Part shown: positions 18,001 through 26,199 of the stretch, piece by piece
Layout: the number at the start of each line of letters is the position of its first letter
How positions within the stretch are numbered: position 1 is the first letter of the stretch
Source: Burkholderia pseudomultivorans
GTDB lineage: Bacteria; Pseudomonadota; Gammaproteobacteria; Burkholderiales; Burkholderiaceae
Direction of reading: 5' to 3'
Assembly (NCBI RefSeq): GCF_001718415.1
Contig: NZ_CP013377.1
Coordinates: forward strand, 1,364,001-1,428,000
DNA length: 64,000 nucleotides
Program-made: the position numbers and the translations under genes
The notes under the pieces: generated by a model
What the model was told of the DNA's origin: nothing
Seen by the model: only the letters and a program-made list of their open reading frames with translations
Database searches by the model: none

Positions 18001-19389
18001 CTACGCGGACGGTTGCGACACCGCCGGGTGCGCCGGCGCCGCCGTATCGATGCGCCGGAACACCAGCGACGACAGCAGCGTGACCGCGCCCATGCAGACG
18101 AACGACAGCATGAAGCCGCTCGCCGTCGATCCGCACAGCGCGGCGAACAGGTTGATCAGGCCGCCGCCGATCGACACGCCGAGGCCCATCGCGAGCATCT
18201 GCATCATCGTGAACAGGCTGTTGCCGCTCGCGGCATCGGCATGCGACAGGCCCTTGAGCGTCACGCTGTTCATCGCGGCGAACTGCATCGAATTGGCCGC
18301 GCCGAACACCACCAGCAACGCGATTTCCAGCGCCGGCGCGGGCCGCGCCGACACCAGCGCGAACCCCGCGATCGCGCCGCCGACGATCCCCGTATTCACG
18401 ACCAGAAACGCCGCATAGCCGAAGCGCTTCACGAGCGGCGCGATCCAGCGCTTCGCGATCACGCCCGCGATCGCGGCCGGCAGCATCATCAGCCCCGATT
18501 GCAGCGGCGTATAGCCGAGCTGCACCTGCATCAGCAGCGGCAGCATGAACGGCAGCGCGCTCGTGCCGATCCGGCACAGCAGGTTGCCGAGCAGCCCCGA
18601 ACCGAAGTTCGGCTCGCGGAACAGCCCGAGCCGGAACAGCGGCTGCGCGCGGCGCCGCGCGTGCGGCAGGTAGGCGAGCGCGCTCGCCAGCCCGACGGCG
18701 GCCAGCCCGGCCGACCACGCGCCGCGATGCGCGGGCATCGGCGGGTCGATCGCGAGCGACAGCGCGGCCATCGCGACCGACAGCAGCGCACAGCCGACGA
18801 AGTCGAAGCGCGGCGGCTGCGTCGCCTGGTCGTGCGGCAGGTAGCGCTGCACCGCGACGAGGCCGATCGCGCCGACCGGCACGTTGACGATGAATACCCA
18901 ATGCCACGAGATCGCCTGCGTAAGCCAGCCGCCGAGCGTCGGCCCGACGATCGGCCCGAGCTGCGCGGCGATCGACACGAACGCGAGCGCCGACACGTAC
19001 TGTTCGCCCGGCACGCGGCGCAGCACGGCGAGCCGCCCGATCGGCAGCAGCATCGAGCCGCCGATGCCCTGTATCGCGCGCGCGGCCACCAGCTGGCCGA
19101 GCGTATGCGACGCCGCGCAGCCCACCGACGCGAGCACGAACACGAGGATCGCGAGCGAGAACACGCGGCGCGTGCCGAAGCGGTCGGCGAGCCAGCCCGA
19201 AGCCGGCGTGAGCATCGCCATCGTCAGCGTATAGACCACCACGACAGGCTGCATCGCGAGCGGCGACGCATGCAGCGCTTGCGCGATGGATGGCAGCGCA
19301 GTGTTGACGATCGTCGTGTCGAGCGACTGCATGAAGAACGCAGCGGCGACGATCCAGAGCAGCGCGGAGTGTGAGGATTCCCGGGACAT
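18001..19389 (-). CDS. DHA2-family MFS multidrug transporter (MdtD-like)
   Basis: About 462 residues with many hydrophobic helices. The DHA2 signature LDTTIVNTALPSIAQALH lies in the first helix region and the MFS motif GWLADRFGTRR follows helix 2. It should export drugs or toxic compounds using the proton gradient. ATG 19389 (MSRESSH) is chosen because the family starts just before the first helix; an in-frame ATG at 19485 would add 32 unconserved residues. It is divergent from a LysR regulator gene that probably controls it. Confidence 0.87.
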   Translation of the reverse strand: MSRESSHSALLWIVAAAFFMQSLDTTIVNTALPSIAQALHASPLAMQPVVVVYTLTMAMLTPASGWLADRFGTRRVFSLAILVFVLASVGCAASHTLGQLVAARAIQGIGGSMLLPIGRLAVLRRVPGEQYVSALAFVSIAAQLGPIVGPTLGGWLTQAISWHWVFIVNVPVGAIGLVAVQRYLPHDQATQPPRFDFVGCALLSVAMAALSLAIDPPMPAHRGAWSAGLAAVGLASALAYLPHARRRAQPLFRLGLFREPNFGSGLLGNLLCRIGTSALPFMLPLLMQVQLGYTPLQSGLMMLPAAIAGVIAKRWIAPLVKRFGYAAFLVVNTGIVGGAIAGFALVSARPAPALEIALLVVFGAANSMQFAAMNSVTLKGLSHADAASGNSLFTMMQMLAMGLGVSIGGGLINLFAALCGSTASGFMLSFVCMGAVTLLSSLVFRRIDTAAPAHPAVSQPSA

Positions 19390-19510
19390 GACGAATTCGT
19401 GGTGCGACGGCCGGACCGGCGGCGAGGCGCTTGCGGCGGCCGGCCGATCCTTCAAGCGCTCGATGGTACCGATTCCGCCGGTCATCGGGAAGCTGCCTTA
19501 AGACGTTGAC

Positions 19511-19533
19511 TGTCATCGGTAATGCCGATGACA
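19511..19533. promoter_or_regulatory. LysR-type operator between MFS and LysR genes
   Basis: TGTCATCGG (19511-19519) and CCGATGACA (19525-19533) form a perfect 9-bp inverted repeat with five bases between. It contains ATC-N9-GAT, the classical T-N11-A LysR box. It lies 7 bp before the LysR start, fitting autoregulation and control of the divergent pump. Confidence 0.65.
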
Positions 19534-19540
19534 ATGCGGG

Positions 19541-20404
19541 ATGCTCAATCCCGTCTGGCTCAGGACGTTCGCGACCGTCACCAACTGCCGCAGCTTCACC
19601 GAAGCGGGGCGGCAGCTCGGGCTCAACCAGTCGAGCGTCAGCGAACACATCCGTCGTCTCGAGGAGAGCGTCGGCCGGCGGCTGTTCGTCCGCGACACGC
19701 ATTCGATCGCGATGACGGCCGACGGCGAGGCGCTGCTCGTGCATGCGAACGTGATCCTGCAGGCGCTGAACCGCGCCGAATCGCAGTTCCGCAAGCCGCG
19801 CCTGAAAGGGCGCGTCAGGCTCGGCGCGCCGGACGACCTCGCGCTCGTCGCGCTGCCGGACGTGCTCGCCGGGTTCCGCGCCGCGCACCCCGACGTCGCG
19901 CTGGAAATCACGACCGGCATGACGAGCCGGCTCTATGAACTGCTGGACGCGGGCGCGCTCGACCTGATGATCGGCAAGCGGCGGCTCGGCGAGCGGCGCG
20001 GCACGCCGCTGCTGCGCGCACGGCTCGAATGGGTCGCGCGGCCCGGCACCGTGGTCGACCTGGAGCGGCCGCTGCCGCTGGTGCTGGTGGCCGAGCCGAG
20101 CGTCACGCGTGCGGTCGTGCTGAACGCGCTCGCGGAAAAAGGCATCGGCTGGGAGGTCGTCTGTTCGAGCAGCAGCCAGCCCGGCTGCATCGCGGCGGCG
20201 CGCGCGGGGCTCGGGCTTACCGCGACGTCGCACGCCCTGTCGACGCGCGGCCTGGCACCGCTCGTGAATGGCGACGCGCTGCCGGCGCTGCCCGATATCG
20301 AATTCATCGCGCTGGCCGCGAAGCGGCTCAGCCAGCCGGCCGGCACGCTGCTCGAACTGCTCGAGGCAAGCGACCTGCGCGCGCCGGGCACGGCCGCCGC
20401 GTGA
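19541..20404 (+). CDS. LysR-family transcriptional regulator
   Basis: 287 residues. The N-terminal winged helix-turn-helix is typical: WLRTFATVTNCRSFTEAG, then LNQSSVSEHIRRLEESVG and LFVRDTHSI. The C-terminal substrate-binding part starts near GRVRLGAPDDLALVALPD. The GTG/ATG region is tight: the operator ends just upstream and there is no strong Shine-Dalgarno. It probably regulates the divergent MFS pump at 18001; the inducer is unknown. Confidence 0.88.
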   Translation: MLNPVWLRTFATVTNCRSFTEAGRQLGLNQSSVSEHIRRLEESVGRRLFVRDTHSIAMTADGEALLVHANVILQALNRAESQFRKPRLKGRVRLGAPDDLALVALPDVLAGFRAAHPDVALEITTGMTSRLYELLDAGALDLMIGKRRLGERRGTPLLRARLEWVARPGTVVDLERPLPLVLVAEPSVTRAVVLNALAEKGIGWEVVCSSSSQPGCIAAARAGLGLTATSHALSTRGLAPLVNGDALPALPDIEFIALAAKRLSQPAGTLLELLEASDLRAPGTAAA

Positions 20405-20435
20405 CGCGTACCGCCGCGCGCGCGGCCGGCCTGCG

Positions 20436-20786
20436 TCACGCGGCGCGCTTCTGCGAAATCACGAGCAGCGCGCCGTTCCTGTCCTCCAGCACCGCGCGGT
20501 ATTCGTGCGGGCCGGCCTGCACCGGCACGCGCACCGACGCGCCGGCCTTCACGACCCGCTCCATCGCCGCGTAGAGGTCGTCGTCCTCGTCGACGCGCAG
20601 CGTCAGCGCCGCGCGCTCGACGATCTGCTCGTCGCCCGCGACCAGCGCGATCGTCAGCGGGCCGCCGTCGAGCGCGCAGTAGCGGTCGCCGTCGCGAAAC
20701 TTCACGCCGAGGCCCAGGCCGTCGACGAACAGCGGCAATGCCGTGTCGATGTCGTCGACCGGATACAGCAGCATCGATACCTTCAT
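20436..20786 (-). CDS. VOC family (glyoxalase/bleomycin-resistance fold) protein
   Basis: 116 residues. MLLYPVDDIDTALPLFVDGL and the late EYRAVLEDRNGALLVISQ are typical of one-domain VOC proteins. The ATG at 20786 is well supported by AAGGGAGAG, seven bases upstream; the longer frame to 21062 is not conserved in character. Substrate unknown. It converges on the LysR gene and lies next to the steroid cluster, facing away from it. Confidence 0.8.
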   Translation of the reverse strand: MKVSMLLYPVDDIDTALPLFVDGLGLGVKFRDGDRYCALDGGPLTIALVAGDEQIVERAALTLRVDEDDDLYAAMERVVKAGASVRVPVQAGPHEYRAVLEDRNGALLVISQKRAA

Positions 20787-21045
20787 TTGCGTCTCTCCCT
20801 TGTCGTGGTGCGCGACACGCAACGCGCCGCCGTTCGATGCTAGCGCGGCGGGTGCGGTGCCACGCAGTCCGATCGGATGACGGTGAAAGCCCTCTGTCCC
20901 CGCGCGCACGCCGTTACTCCAAACAGACGATGCCCGCGCCGGCCCGCACGCCGACACTTCCATCCGTGGACCGTCGCTGCTCGTCCGTATCGTGCGGACG
21001 GCCTGCGCGACCCCGACTCGTCCAACATACATGGAGACGCACGCA

Positions 21046-22185
21046 ATGAAGTTTTCCCTCATCTACGAAGCCCAGACCACCGACGCGTCGCGCGAGGGCG
21101 ACCATCGGGTGTTCAAGGAAACGGTCGAGCAGGCGCTGCTCGCCGAGCAGGTCGGGTTCGACACGATCTGGTGCGTCGAGCACACGTCGCTGACCAACTA
21201 TGCGCACATGAGCGCGCCGGAAACCTTCCTCGCGTACCTGGCCGGCCGCACCACGCGCATCGGGCTGGGCCACGGCGTCGTGTGCCTGCCGCCGGCGATG
21301 AACCATCCGATCAAGGTCGCCGAGCGCGTCGCGCTGCTCGACATCCTGTCGGGCGGCCGCGTGCATTTCGGAGTCGGCAAGGGCGGCAGCCAGCAGGAAG
21401 CGGGCGCGTTCGGCTACGACCTCAACGAACTGCAGCCGATGATCGACGAATCGATGTACCTCGTGCCGAAGATGTTCGTGCAGGACGAGATCGAGCACGA
21501 CGGCACCTACATCAAGATTCCGAAGCGCCCGATCCATCCGAAGCCGCTGCAGGATCCGCATCCGCCGATGTATCTCGCGTGCACGAACACCGACGCGCTG
21601 CTGCGCGCGGGCCAGCGCGGGCTGGGCGCGCTGGTGCTCGGCTTCGGCGGCCCGGACGAAGTCGCGAAGAAGAACGCGGTTTATCGCGAGGCGTGGGCGA
21701 ACCGCAAGCCGGAAGACCAGGTCGGCTTCCGCCCGACGCAGCACCTGGCGGCACTGTGCCCGACGGTCGTGATGGCCGACGGCCAGAAGGCCCGCAAGAT
21801 CGGCATCCGCGGCCAGCGCTACTTCATGGAGTCGCTTGCCTACTGGTACACGGGCGGCGAGCGTCCGGACCCGGACAAGTGGGGCGACGACCTCGTGCAG
21901 GCCGACACCGGCGAGATGGTGATCCGCTCGCGCTTCGCGTCGGAGGAGGTGGTCGTGAACTTCGCCGATCCGGCGCTCGCGATGATGAACCCTAACCACG
22001 CGTACGGCACGGTCGACGACTGCATCGGCTATGTCGGCCGCCTGCAGGAAGCAGGCGTCGACGAAGTGCTGTTCCTGTGCCAGATGGGCACGGTGCCGCA
22101 CGACGCGCAGATGGAGACGATCCGCAACATCGGCGAGCACGTGATTCCGTTCTTCAACAAGGTGAAGGAGCGCGCCTGCGCGTGA
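21046..22185 (+). CDS. LLM-class flavin-dependent oxidoreductase
   Basis: 379 residues of the bacterial luciferase-like fold: MKFSLIYEAQ at the start, GFDTIWCVEHTSLTNYAHMS near residue 45, then RIGLGHGVVCLPPAMNHP and VHFGVGKGGSQQEAGAFG. It should use reduced FMN (or F420) and oxygen for a monooxygenase or oxidoreductase reaction. ATG 21046 has GGAGA at 21033; ATG 21031 in frame lacks a site. It opens the steroid cluster, and an F420-type relative is known in the mycobacterial steroid regulon, but its step in the pathway is not known. Confidence 0.82.
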   Translation: MKFSLIYEAQTTDASREGDHRVFKETVEQALLAEQVGFDTIWCVEHTSLTNYAHMSAPETFLAYLAGRTTRIGLGHGVVCLPPAMNHPIKVAERVALLDILSGGRVHFGVGKGGSQQEAGAFGYDLNELQPMIDESMYLVPKMFVQDEIEHDGTYIKIPKRPIHPKPLQDPHPPMYLACTNTDALLRAGQRGLGALVLGFGGPDEVAKKNAVYREAWANRKPEDQVGFRPTQHLAALCPTVVMADGQKARKIGIRGQRYFMESLAYWYTGGERPDPDKWGDDLVQADTGEMVIRSRFASEEVVVNFADPALAMMNPNHAYGTVDDCIGYVGRLQEAGVDEVLFLCQMGTVPHDAQMETIRNIGEHVIPFFNKVKERACA

Positions 22186-22220
22186 CGCGGCGCGGGCTGG
22201 CCCGATCAATTGAAAAAGGC

Positions 22221-22410
22221 CGGGGTGGGTGCTGAAGCGCCGACGCCGGATCGACCACTTTGTGTGGGACCGGAGTAGGCGCTAAAGCGCCAACTCCGGA
22301 TCGACAACCTTGTATGGGACCGGAGTAGGCGCTGAAGCGCCAACTCCGGATCGACCACCTTGTGTGGGACCGGAGTAGGCGCTAAAGCGCCAACTCCGGA
22401 TCGACAGGAG
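22221..22410 (+). repeat. tandem 50-bp hairpin repeat array in the leader of hsaA
   Basis: Four units start at 22221, 22271, 22321 and 22371 with an exact 50-bp period. Each consists of a 30-base hairpin (two 14-base arms with one A-A mismatch around a TAAA or TGAA loop; the first unit is degenerate) and a linker of the form TCGACNACCTTGTATGGGA. The fourth unit passes directly into ACAGGAG, the ribosome binding site of hsaA. A diverged two-unit copy lies at 50295 before another gene of the same cluster. Confidence 0.85.
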
Positions 22411-22416
22411 ACACAC

Positions 22417-23610
22417 GTGCATCGCGACAACGATTCCAACGCACTCGCCGCCACGCTGATCGCCCGCGCCGAGGCGCTCGCGCCGACACTCGCCGGCCGC
22501 GCCGCGCAGGCCGAAGCGCAGGGCCGCATTCCGGCCGAAACGATCGCCGACATGCAGGCCGCCGGCTTCTTCAAGGTGCTGCAGCCGAAACGCTACGGCG
22601 GCCACGAACTCGATCCGCAGACGTTCTTCGACATCCAGATGGCGCTCGCGCTCGGCTGCATGTCGACCGCGTGGGTGTATGGCGTCGTCGGCGTGCATAA
22701 CTGGCAGCTCGCGCTGTTCGACGAGCGCGCGCAACAGGATGTATGGGGCAAGGACCCGGCGACGCTGATCGCGTCGACCTACATGCCGGTCGGCCGCGTG
22801 ACGCCGGTCGACGGCGGCTTCCGGCTGTCCGGGCACTGGAAGTTCTCGAGCGGCAGCGAACTGTGCGAATGGGTGTTCCTCGGCGCGCTGGTGCCGCCCG
22901 CCGAGGCCGGCCAGCCGCCCGAATACCGCACCTTCCTGCTGCCGAAATCCGATTACCGGATCGAGCAGGACTGGGACGTGCTCGGCCTGCGCGCGACCGG
23001 CAGCCACGACATCGTCGTCGACGACGCGTTCGTGCCCGCGTACCGCACCCACAAGGCGATCGACGGGATGATGGGCACCAGCCCCGGCCTCGCGGTCAAC
23101 GACGCACCGCTGTTCAAGCTGCCGTTCGCGCAGATCTTCGTGCGCGCGGTCTGCACGTCGTGCATCGGCGCGCTGCAGGGCGCGCTCGACGATTTCACGT
23201 CGTATGCGGCGACGCGCGTGTCCGCGAACAGCGGCGCGAAGACGAGCGACGATCCGGGCGCGCAGAACGCGTGCGCGAACGCGGCGGTCGCGATCGACGA
23301 GATGAAGCTGCTGCTCAGGCGCAATTTCGCGGAACTGATGGCGTCGGTGACCGGCGGCCCGGCCGTGTCGATCGAGCGCCGCGTGCATTTCCGCTACCAG
23401 TCCGCGCAGGTCGCCGAGCGCTGCGCGCAGGCCGCGAACGCGCTGCTGCGCTATGCGGGCGGCAACGGCATCTATCACCGCAATCCGCTCGTGCGCCGCT
23501 TCCTCGACCTGCACGCGGCGCGCGCGCACTACGCGAACAACGTCGACCGCTTCGGCCAGAACCTCGGCGCCGTGATGCTCGGCCGCGAAAACACCGACTA
23601 CTTCATCTGA
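22417..23610 (+). CDS. hsaA: HsaA-like flavin-dependent monooxygenase (acyl-CoA dehydrogenase fold), 3-HSA hydroxylase
   Basis: 397 residues of the group D flavin monooxygenase family. It matches HsaA of Mycobacterium by memory over its length: GFFKVLQPKRYGG, VYGVVGVHNWQLALF, SGHWKFSSGSE and GLRATGSHDIVVDD. HsaA hydroxylates 3-hydroxy-9,10-seconandrostatriene-dione at C4 using FMNH2 from HsaB. The start is the GTG at 22417, eight bases after AGGAG; the frame upstream is repeat DNA. The gene follows the tandem hairpin leader and is 10 bp before the kstD-like gene. Confidence 0.86.
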   Translation: MHRDNDSNALAATLIARAEALAPTLAGRAAQAEAQGRIPAETIADMQAAGFFKVLQPKRYGGHELDPQTFFDIQMALALGCMSTAWVYGVVGVHNWQLALFDERAQQDVWGKDPATLIASTYMPVGRVTPVDGGFRLSGHWKFSSGSELCEWVFLGALVPPAEAGQPPEYRTFLLPKSDYRIEQDWDVLGLRATGSHDIVVDDAFVPAYRTHKAIDGMMGTSPGLAVNDAPLFKLPFAQIFVRAVCTSCIGALQGALDDFTSYAATRVSANSGAKTSDDPGAQNACANAAVAIDEMKLLLRRNFAELMASVTGGPAVSIERRVHFRYQSAQVAERCAQAANALLRYAGGNGIYHRNPLVRRFLDLHAARAHYANNVDRFGQNLGAVMLGRENTDYFI

Positions 23611-23620
23611 CGAGGCCGCG

Positions 23621-25378
23621 ATGAACGACACGCAAGCACGGCAATACGTGTTCGACGTCGTGGTCGTCGGCTCGGGCGCGGGCGCGCTGCTCGCCGCGTG
23701 CCGCGCGGCCGATCGCGGCCTGTCCGTCGTCGTGATCGAGAAGACCGGGCTGTACGGCGGCACGTCGGCCATCTCGGGCGGCGGCATCTGGGTGCCGTGC
23801 AACCACCATATCGCCGAGCTCGGCGCGACCGACTCGCGCGAGGCGGCGCGCCGCTATCTCGATGCGTGCACGGCCGGCGCATCGTCGGCCGACAAGCTCG
23901 ATGCCTATCTCGACCACGCGCCGCAGATGCTGCGCTGGCTCGAAGCGAACACGCCGGTGCGCTACCAGGCGCTGCCGAAGTACGCGGACTACTTCCAGAA
24001 GCTGCCGGGCGCGATGCCGGGCTATCGCGCACTCGATCCGCTGCCGTTCGACGGCGCGCGGCTCGGCGACGAATTCGAGCGGCTGCGGCCGCCGTCGCCC
24101 GGCACGCTGATCGGCGGACGCGTCGCGGTGACGTCGAAGGAAGCGCACACGCTGTTCTCGCGCGGGCCGGGCTTCATGAAGCTCGCGCTCGGCCAGTTCG
24201 GCCGCTACTGGCTCGATGTCCGGATGCGCCGCCGCACGCGCCGCGACCGGCGCCTGACGCTCGGCAACGCGCTGGTCGGCGGCCTGCGCCGCGCGCTGCT
24301 CGATCGCAACGTGCCGGTCTGGCTCGATGCGCCGATGCGCGAACTGATCGAGACCGACGGTCGCGTGACGGGCGTGCGCGCGCAGCGTCTCGGCCAGCTC
24401 GTGACGCTCGTCGCGCGGCGCGGTGTGATCCTCGCGGCGGGCGGCTTCGAGCGCAACCAGCCGATGCGCGAGCGCTACCTGCCGCAGCCGACGCGCACGG
24501 AATGGAGCGCGACGCCGCCGGCCAACACCGGCGACGCGATCGCCGAAGGGCACCGGCTCGGCGGGGCGCTCGCGCTGATGGAACACGTGTGGGGCGCACC
24601 GACGGTCGGCGTCGCGGGCGAGGAAAAGCAGCGCGCGCTGTTCGTCGAGCGCAACCTGCCGGGCTGCGTGATCGTCAACGGCCAGGGCCGGCGCTTCGTC
24701 AACGAGGCGGCGCCGTATTCCGAATTTGTGCCGGCGATGTATCGCGACCATGCACGCACCGGGGCGAGCGTGCCCGCGTGGATGGTGTTCGACGCGCGTT
24801 TTCGCCGCAGCTATCCGTGCGGGCCGATCATGCCCGCCTCGATGATGCCGGACGCACGAATCCCCGCGGCGTTTCGCGACGTGCTCGTGAAGGCCGACAC
24901 GATCGATGCGCTCGCCGCGCGGATCGGCGTCGACGCGGCCGGCTTGCACGACACGCTGCGCGACATGGCGCGCTACGCGGCGACCGGCATCGACGAAGCC
25001 TTCGGCAAGGGCGACAACGCATTCGACACGTACTACGGCGATCCGCGCAACCAGCCGAACCCGTGCCTCGGGCCGATCGACGAGGCGCCGTTCTACGCGG
25101 TGCGGATCGACGCGGGCGACATCGGCACGAAGGGCGGGCTCGTCACCGACGCGCAGGCCCGCGTGCTGCGCGCGGACGGCGTGCCGATCGACGGTCTTTA
25201 CGCGATCGGCAACACGAGCGCGTCGATGATGGGCGCGAGCTACCCCGGTGCGGGCTCGACGCTCGGTCCGGCGATGACCTTCGGGTTCATCGCCGCCGAC
25301 CACCTGGCCGCACCGGCGGACGACGCCGGCGGCCGGCCGCGCCGGCCATCCACGACTGAACTTGACGGAGTCCAATGA
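23621..25378 (+). CDS. kstD: FAD-binding 3-ketosteroid dehydrogenase-like protein (KstD type)
   Basis: 585 residues, the length of 3-ketosteroid-delta1-dehydrogenases. The FAD-binding GSGAGALLAACRA begins near residue 17, followed by KTGLYGGTSAISGGGIWVP; the C-terminal FAD part has FYAVRIDAGDIGTKGGL and SYPGAGSTLGPAMTFG. It would desaturate ring A of a 3-ketosteroid. With KshA this opens ring B. A delta4(5alpha)-dehydrogenase is the main alternative, as the two types cannot be told apart by eye. The stop overlaps the flavin reductase start. Confidence 0.78.
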   Translation: MNDTQARQYVFDVVVVGSGAGALLAACRAADRGLSVVVIEKTGLYGGTSAISGGGIWVPCNHHIAELGATDSREAARRYLDACTAGASSADKLDAYLDHAPQMLRWLEANTPVRYQALPKYADYFQKLPGAMPGYRALDPLPFDGARLGDEFERLRPPSPGTLIGGRVAVTSKEAHTLFSRGPGFMKLALGQFGRYWLDVRMRRRTRRDRRLTLGNALVGGLRRALLDRNVPVWLDAPMRELIETDGRVTGVRAQRLGQLVTLVARRGVILAAGGFERNQPMRERYLPQPTRTEWSATPPANTGDAIAEGHRLGGALALMEHVWGAPTVGVAGEEKQRALFVERNLPGCVIVNGQGRRFVNEAAPYSEFVPAMYRDHARTGASVPAWMVFDARFRRSYPCGPIMPASMMPDARIPAAFRDVLVKADTIDALAARIGVDAAGLHDTLRDMARYAATGIDEAFGKGDNAFDTYYGDPRNQPNPCLGPIDEAPFYAVRIDAGDIGTKGGLVTDAQARVLRADGVPIDGLYAIGNTSASMMGASYPGAGSTLGPAMTFGFIAADHLAAPADDAGGRPRRPSTTELDGVQ

Positions 25379-25896
25379 TGAGCGATCTCACCACCCATCC
25401 GCTGCGCACCGACATGCTGCTCGCGATGCGCCGCCTCGCGCGCTCCGTCACGGTCATCAGCAGCGCGCACGACGGTCGCCGCTACTCGATGTCCGCGACG
25501 GCGGTCGACTCGCTGTCGACCGATCCGCCTTCGTTGCTGATCTGCATCAACCGCAGCGCGTCGCTGCACCCGCCGCTCGATGCGGGCGCCGGCTTCTGCG
25601 TGAACGTGCTGTCGGCCCGCCACGAAGGCATCGCGATCGACTGCAGCGGTCGCCTGAAGGGCGAAGCGCGCTTCACGACCGGCGACTGGCAGGCCTCGTC
25701 GCTCGGCGTGCCGTATCTGCGCGATGCGCAGGCGAGCTTCGTCTGCGAGCAGGACGGTCGCTTCGAATACGGCACGCACACGGTGTTCATCGGGCGCATC
25801 CGCGAGGTGCTGATGAGCGGCGACGTCGATCCGCTCGTCTATCTCGACGGCGCGTATACGACGCCCGGCGCGCCCGCGAATCGTGCGGCCGCATGA
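25375..25896 (+). CDS. hsaB: flavin reductase, HsaB-like component of 3-HSA monooxygenase
   Basis: 173 residues of the flavin reductase-like FMN-binding fold. SVTVISSAHDGRRYSMSATA then SLSTDPPSLLICINRSAS are the standard flavin-binding start; GDWQASSLGVPYLRDAQASF and HTVFIGRI follow. It should reduce FMN with NADH for HsaA. ATG 25375 overlaps the kstD stop (ATGA); ATG 25378 directly after it is equally possible. Confidence 0.84.
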   Translation: MMSDLTTHPLRTDMLLAMRRLARSVTVISSAHDGRRYSMSATAVDSLSTDPPSLLICINRSASLHPPLDAGAGFCVNVLSARHEGIAIDCSGRLKGEARFTTGDWQASSLGVPYLRDAQASFVCEQDGRFEYGTHTVFIGRIREVLMSGDVDPLVYLDGAYTTPGAPANRAAA

Positions 25897-25928
25897 CGCG
25901 CGTTTTCCTGCATCAGCAAGAGACGATC

Positions 25929-26189
25929 ATGATCTGCAAACCGAACGGTAAAACCGCGCCCGTCGCCGGCGCGTGCATCGCGTCCATGCCGCCGCCCGTG
26001 TGCCGCGTAACGCACGATGCCCGCATGCCGAGCGTGCGCGACGTCGTGCGCGCGCTCGGCGGCGCAGCCGCGAACGTGCTGAACGCATTCGCATGCGTTG
26101 CGCCGGCGCTGGCATCGAACCGGGCGCACTTCGCATGCGGCGCGGCCGGCGGGACCGACGGCGACCGGCGCGTGGTCGGCATTGCATGA
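25929..26189 (+). CDS. small hypothetical Cys-containing protein
   Basis: About 86 residues from ATG 25929 (MICKPNGKTAPVAGACIAS); ATG 25893, overlapping the flavin reductase stop, would give 98. Codon third positions are strongly GC-biased like the neighbours. It has five Cys, a predicted helical middle (VRDVVRALGGAAANVLNAFA) and no recognised family. It sits 10 bp before the ferredoxin reductase gene, so it is in the operon if it is real. Confidence 0.5.
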   Translation: MICKPNGKTAPVAGACIASMPPPVCRVTHDARMPSVRDVVRALGGAAANVLNAFACVAPALASNRAHFACGAAGGTDGDRRVVGIA

Positions 26190-26199
26190 GGAGCCGGCC

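Noticed and set aside
20982..21000. Small inverted repeat CGTCCG/CGGACG before the LLM gene as an operator
   Set aside because: Only six-base arms in GC-rich DNA; expected by chance.
22221..22410. CRISPR array
   Set aside because: The units are contiguous 50-bp repeats with conserved linkers and no unique spacers, and no cas genes are near.
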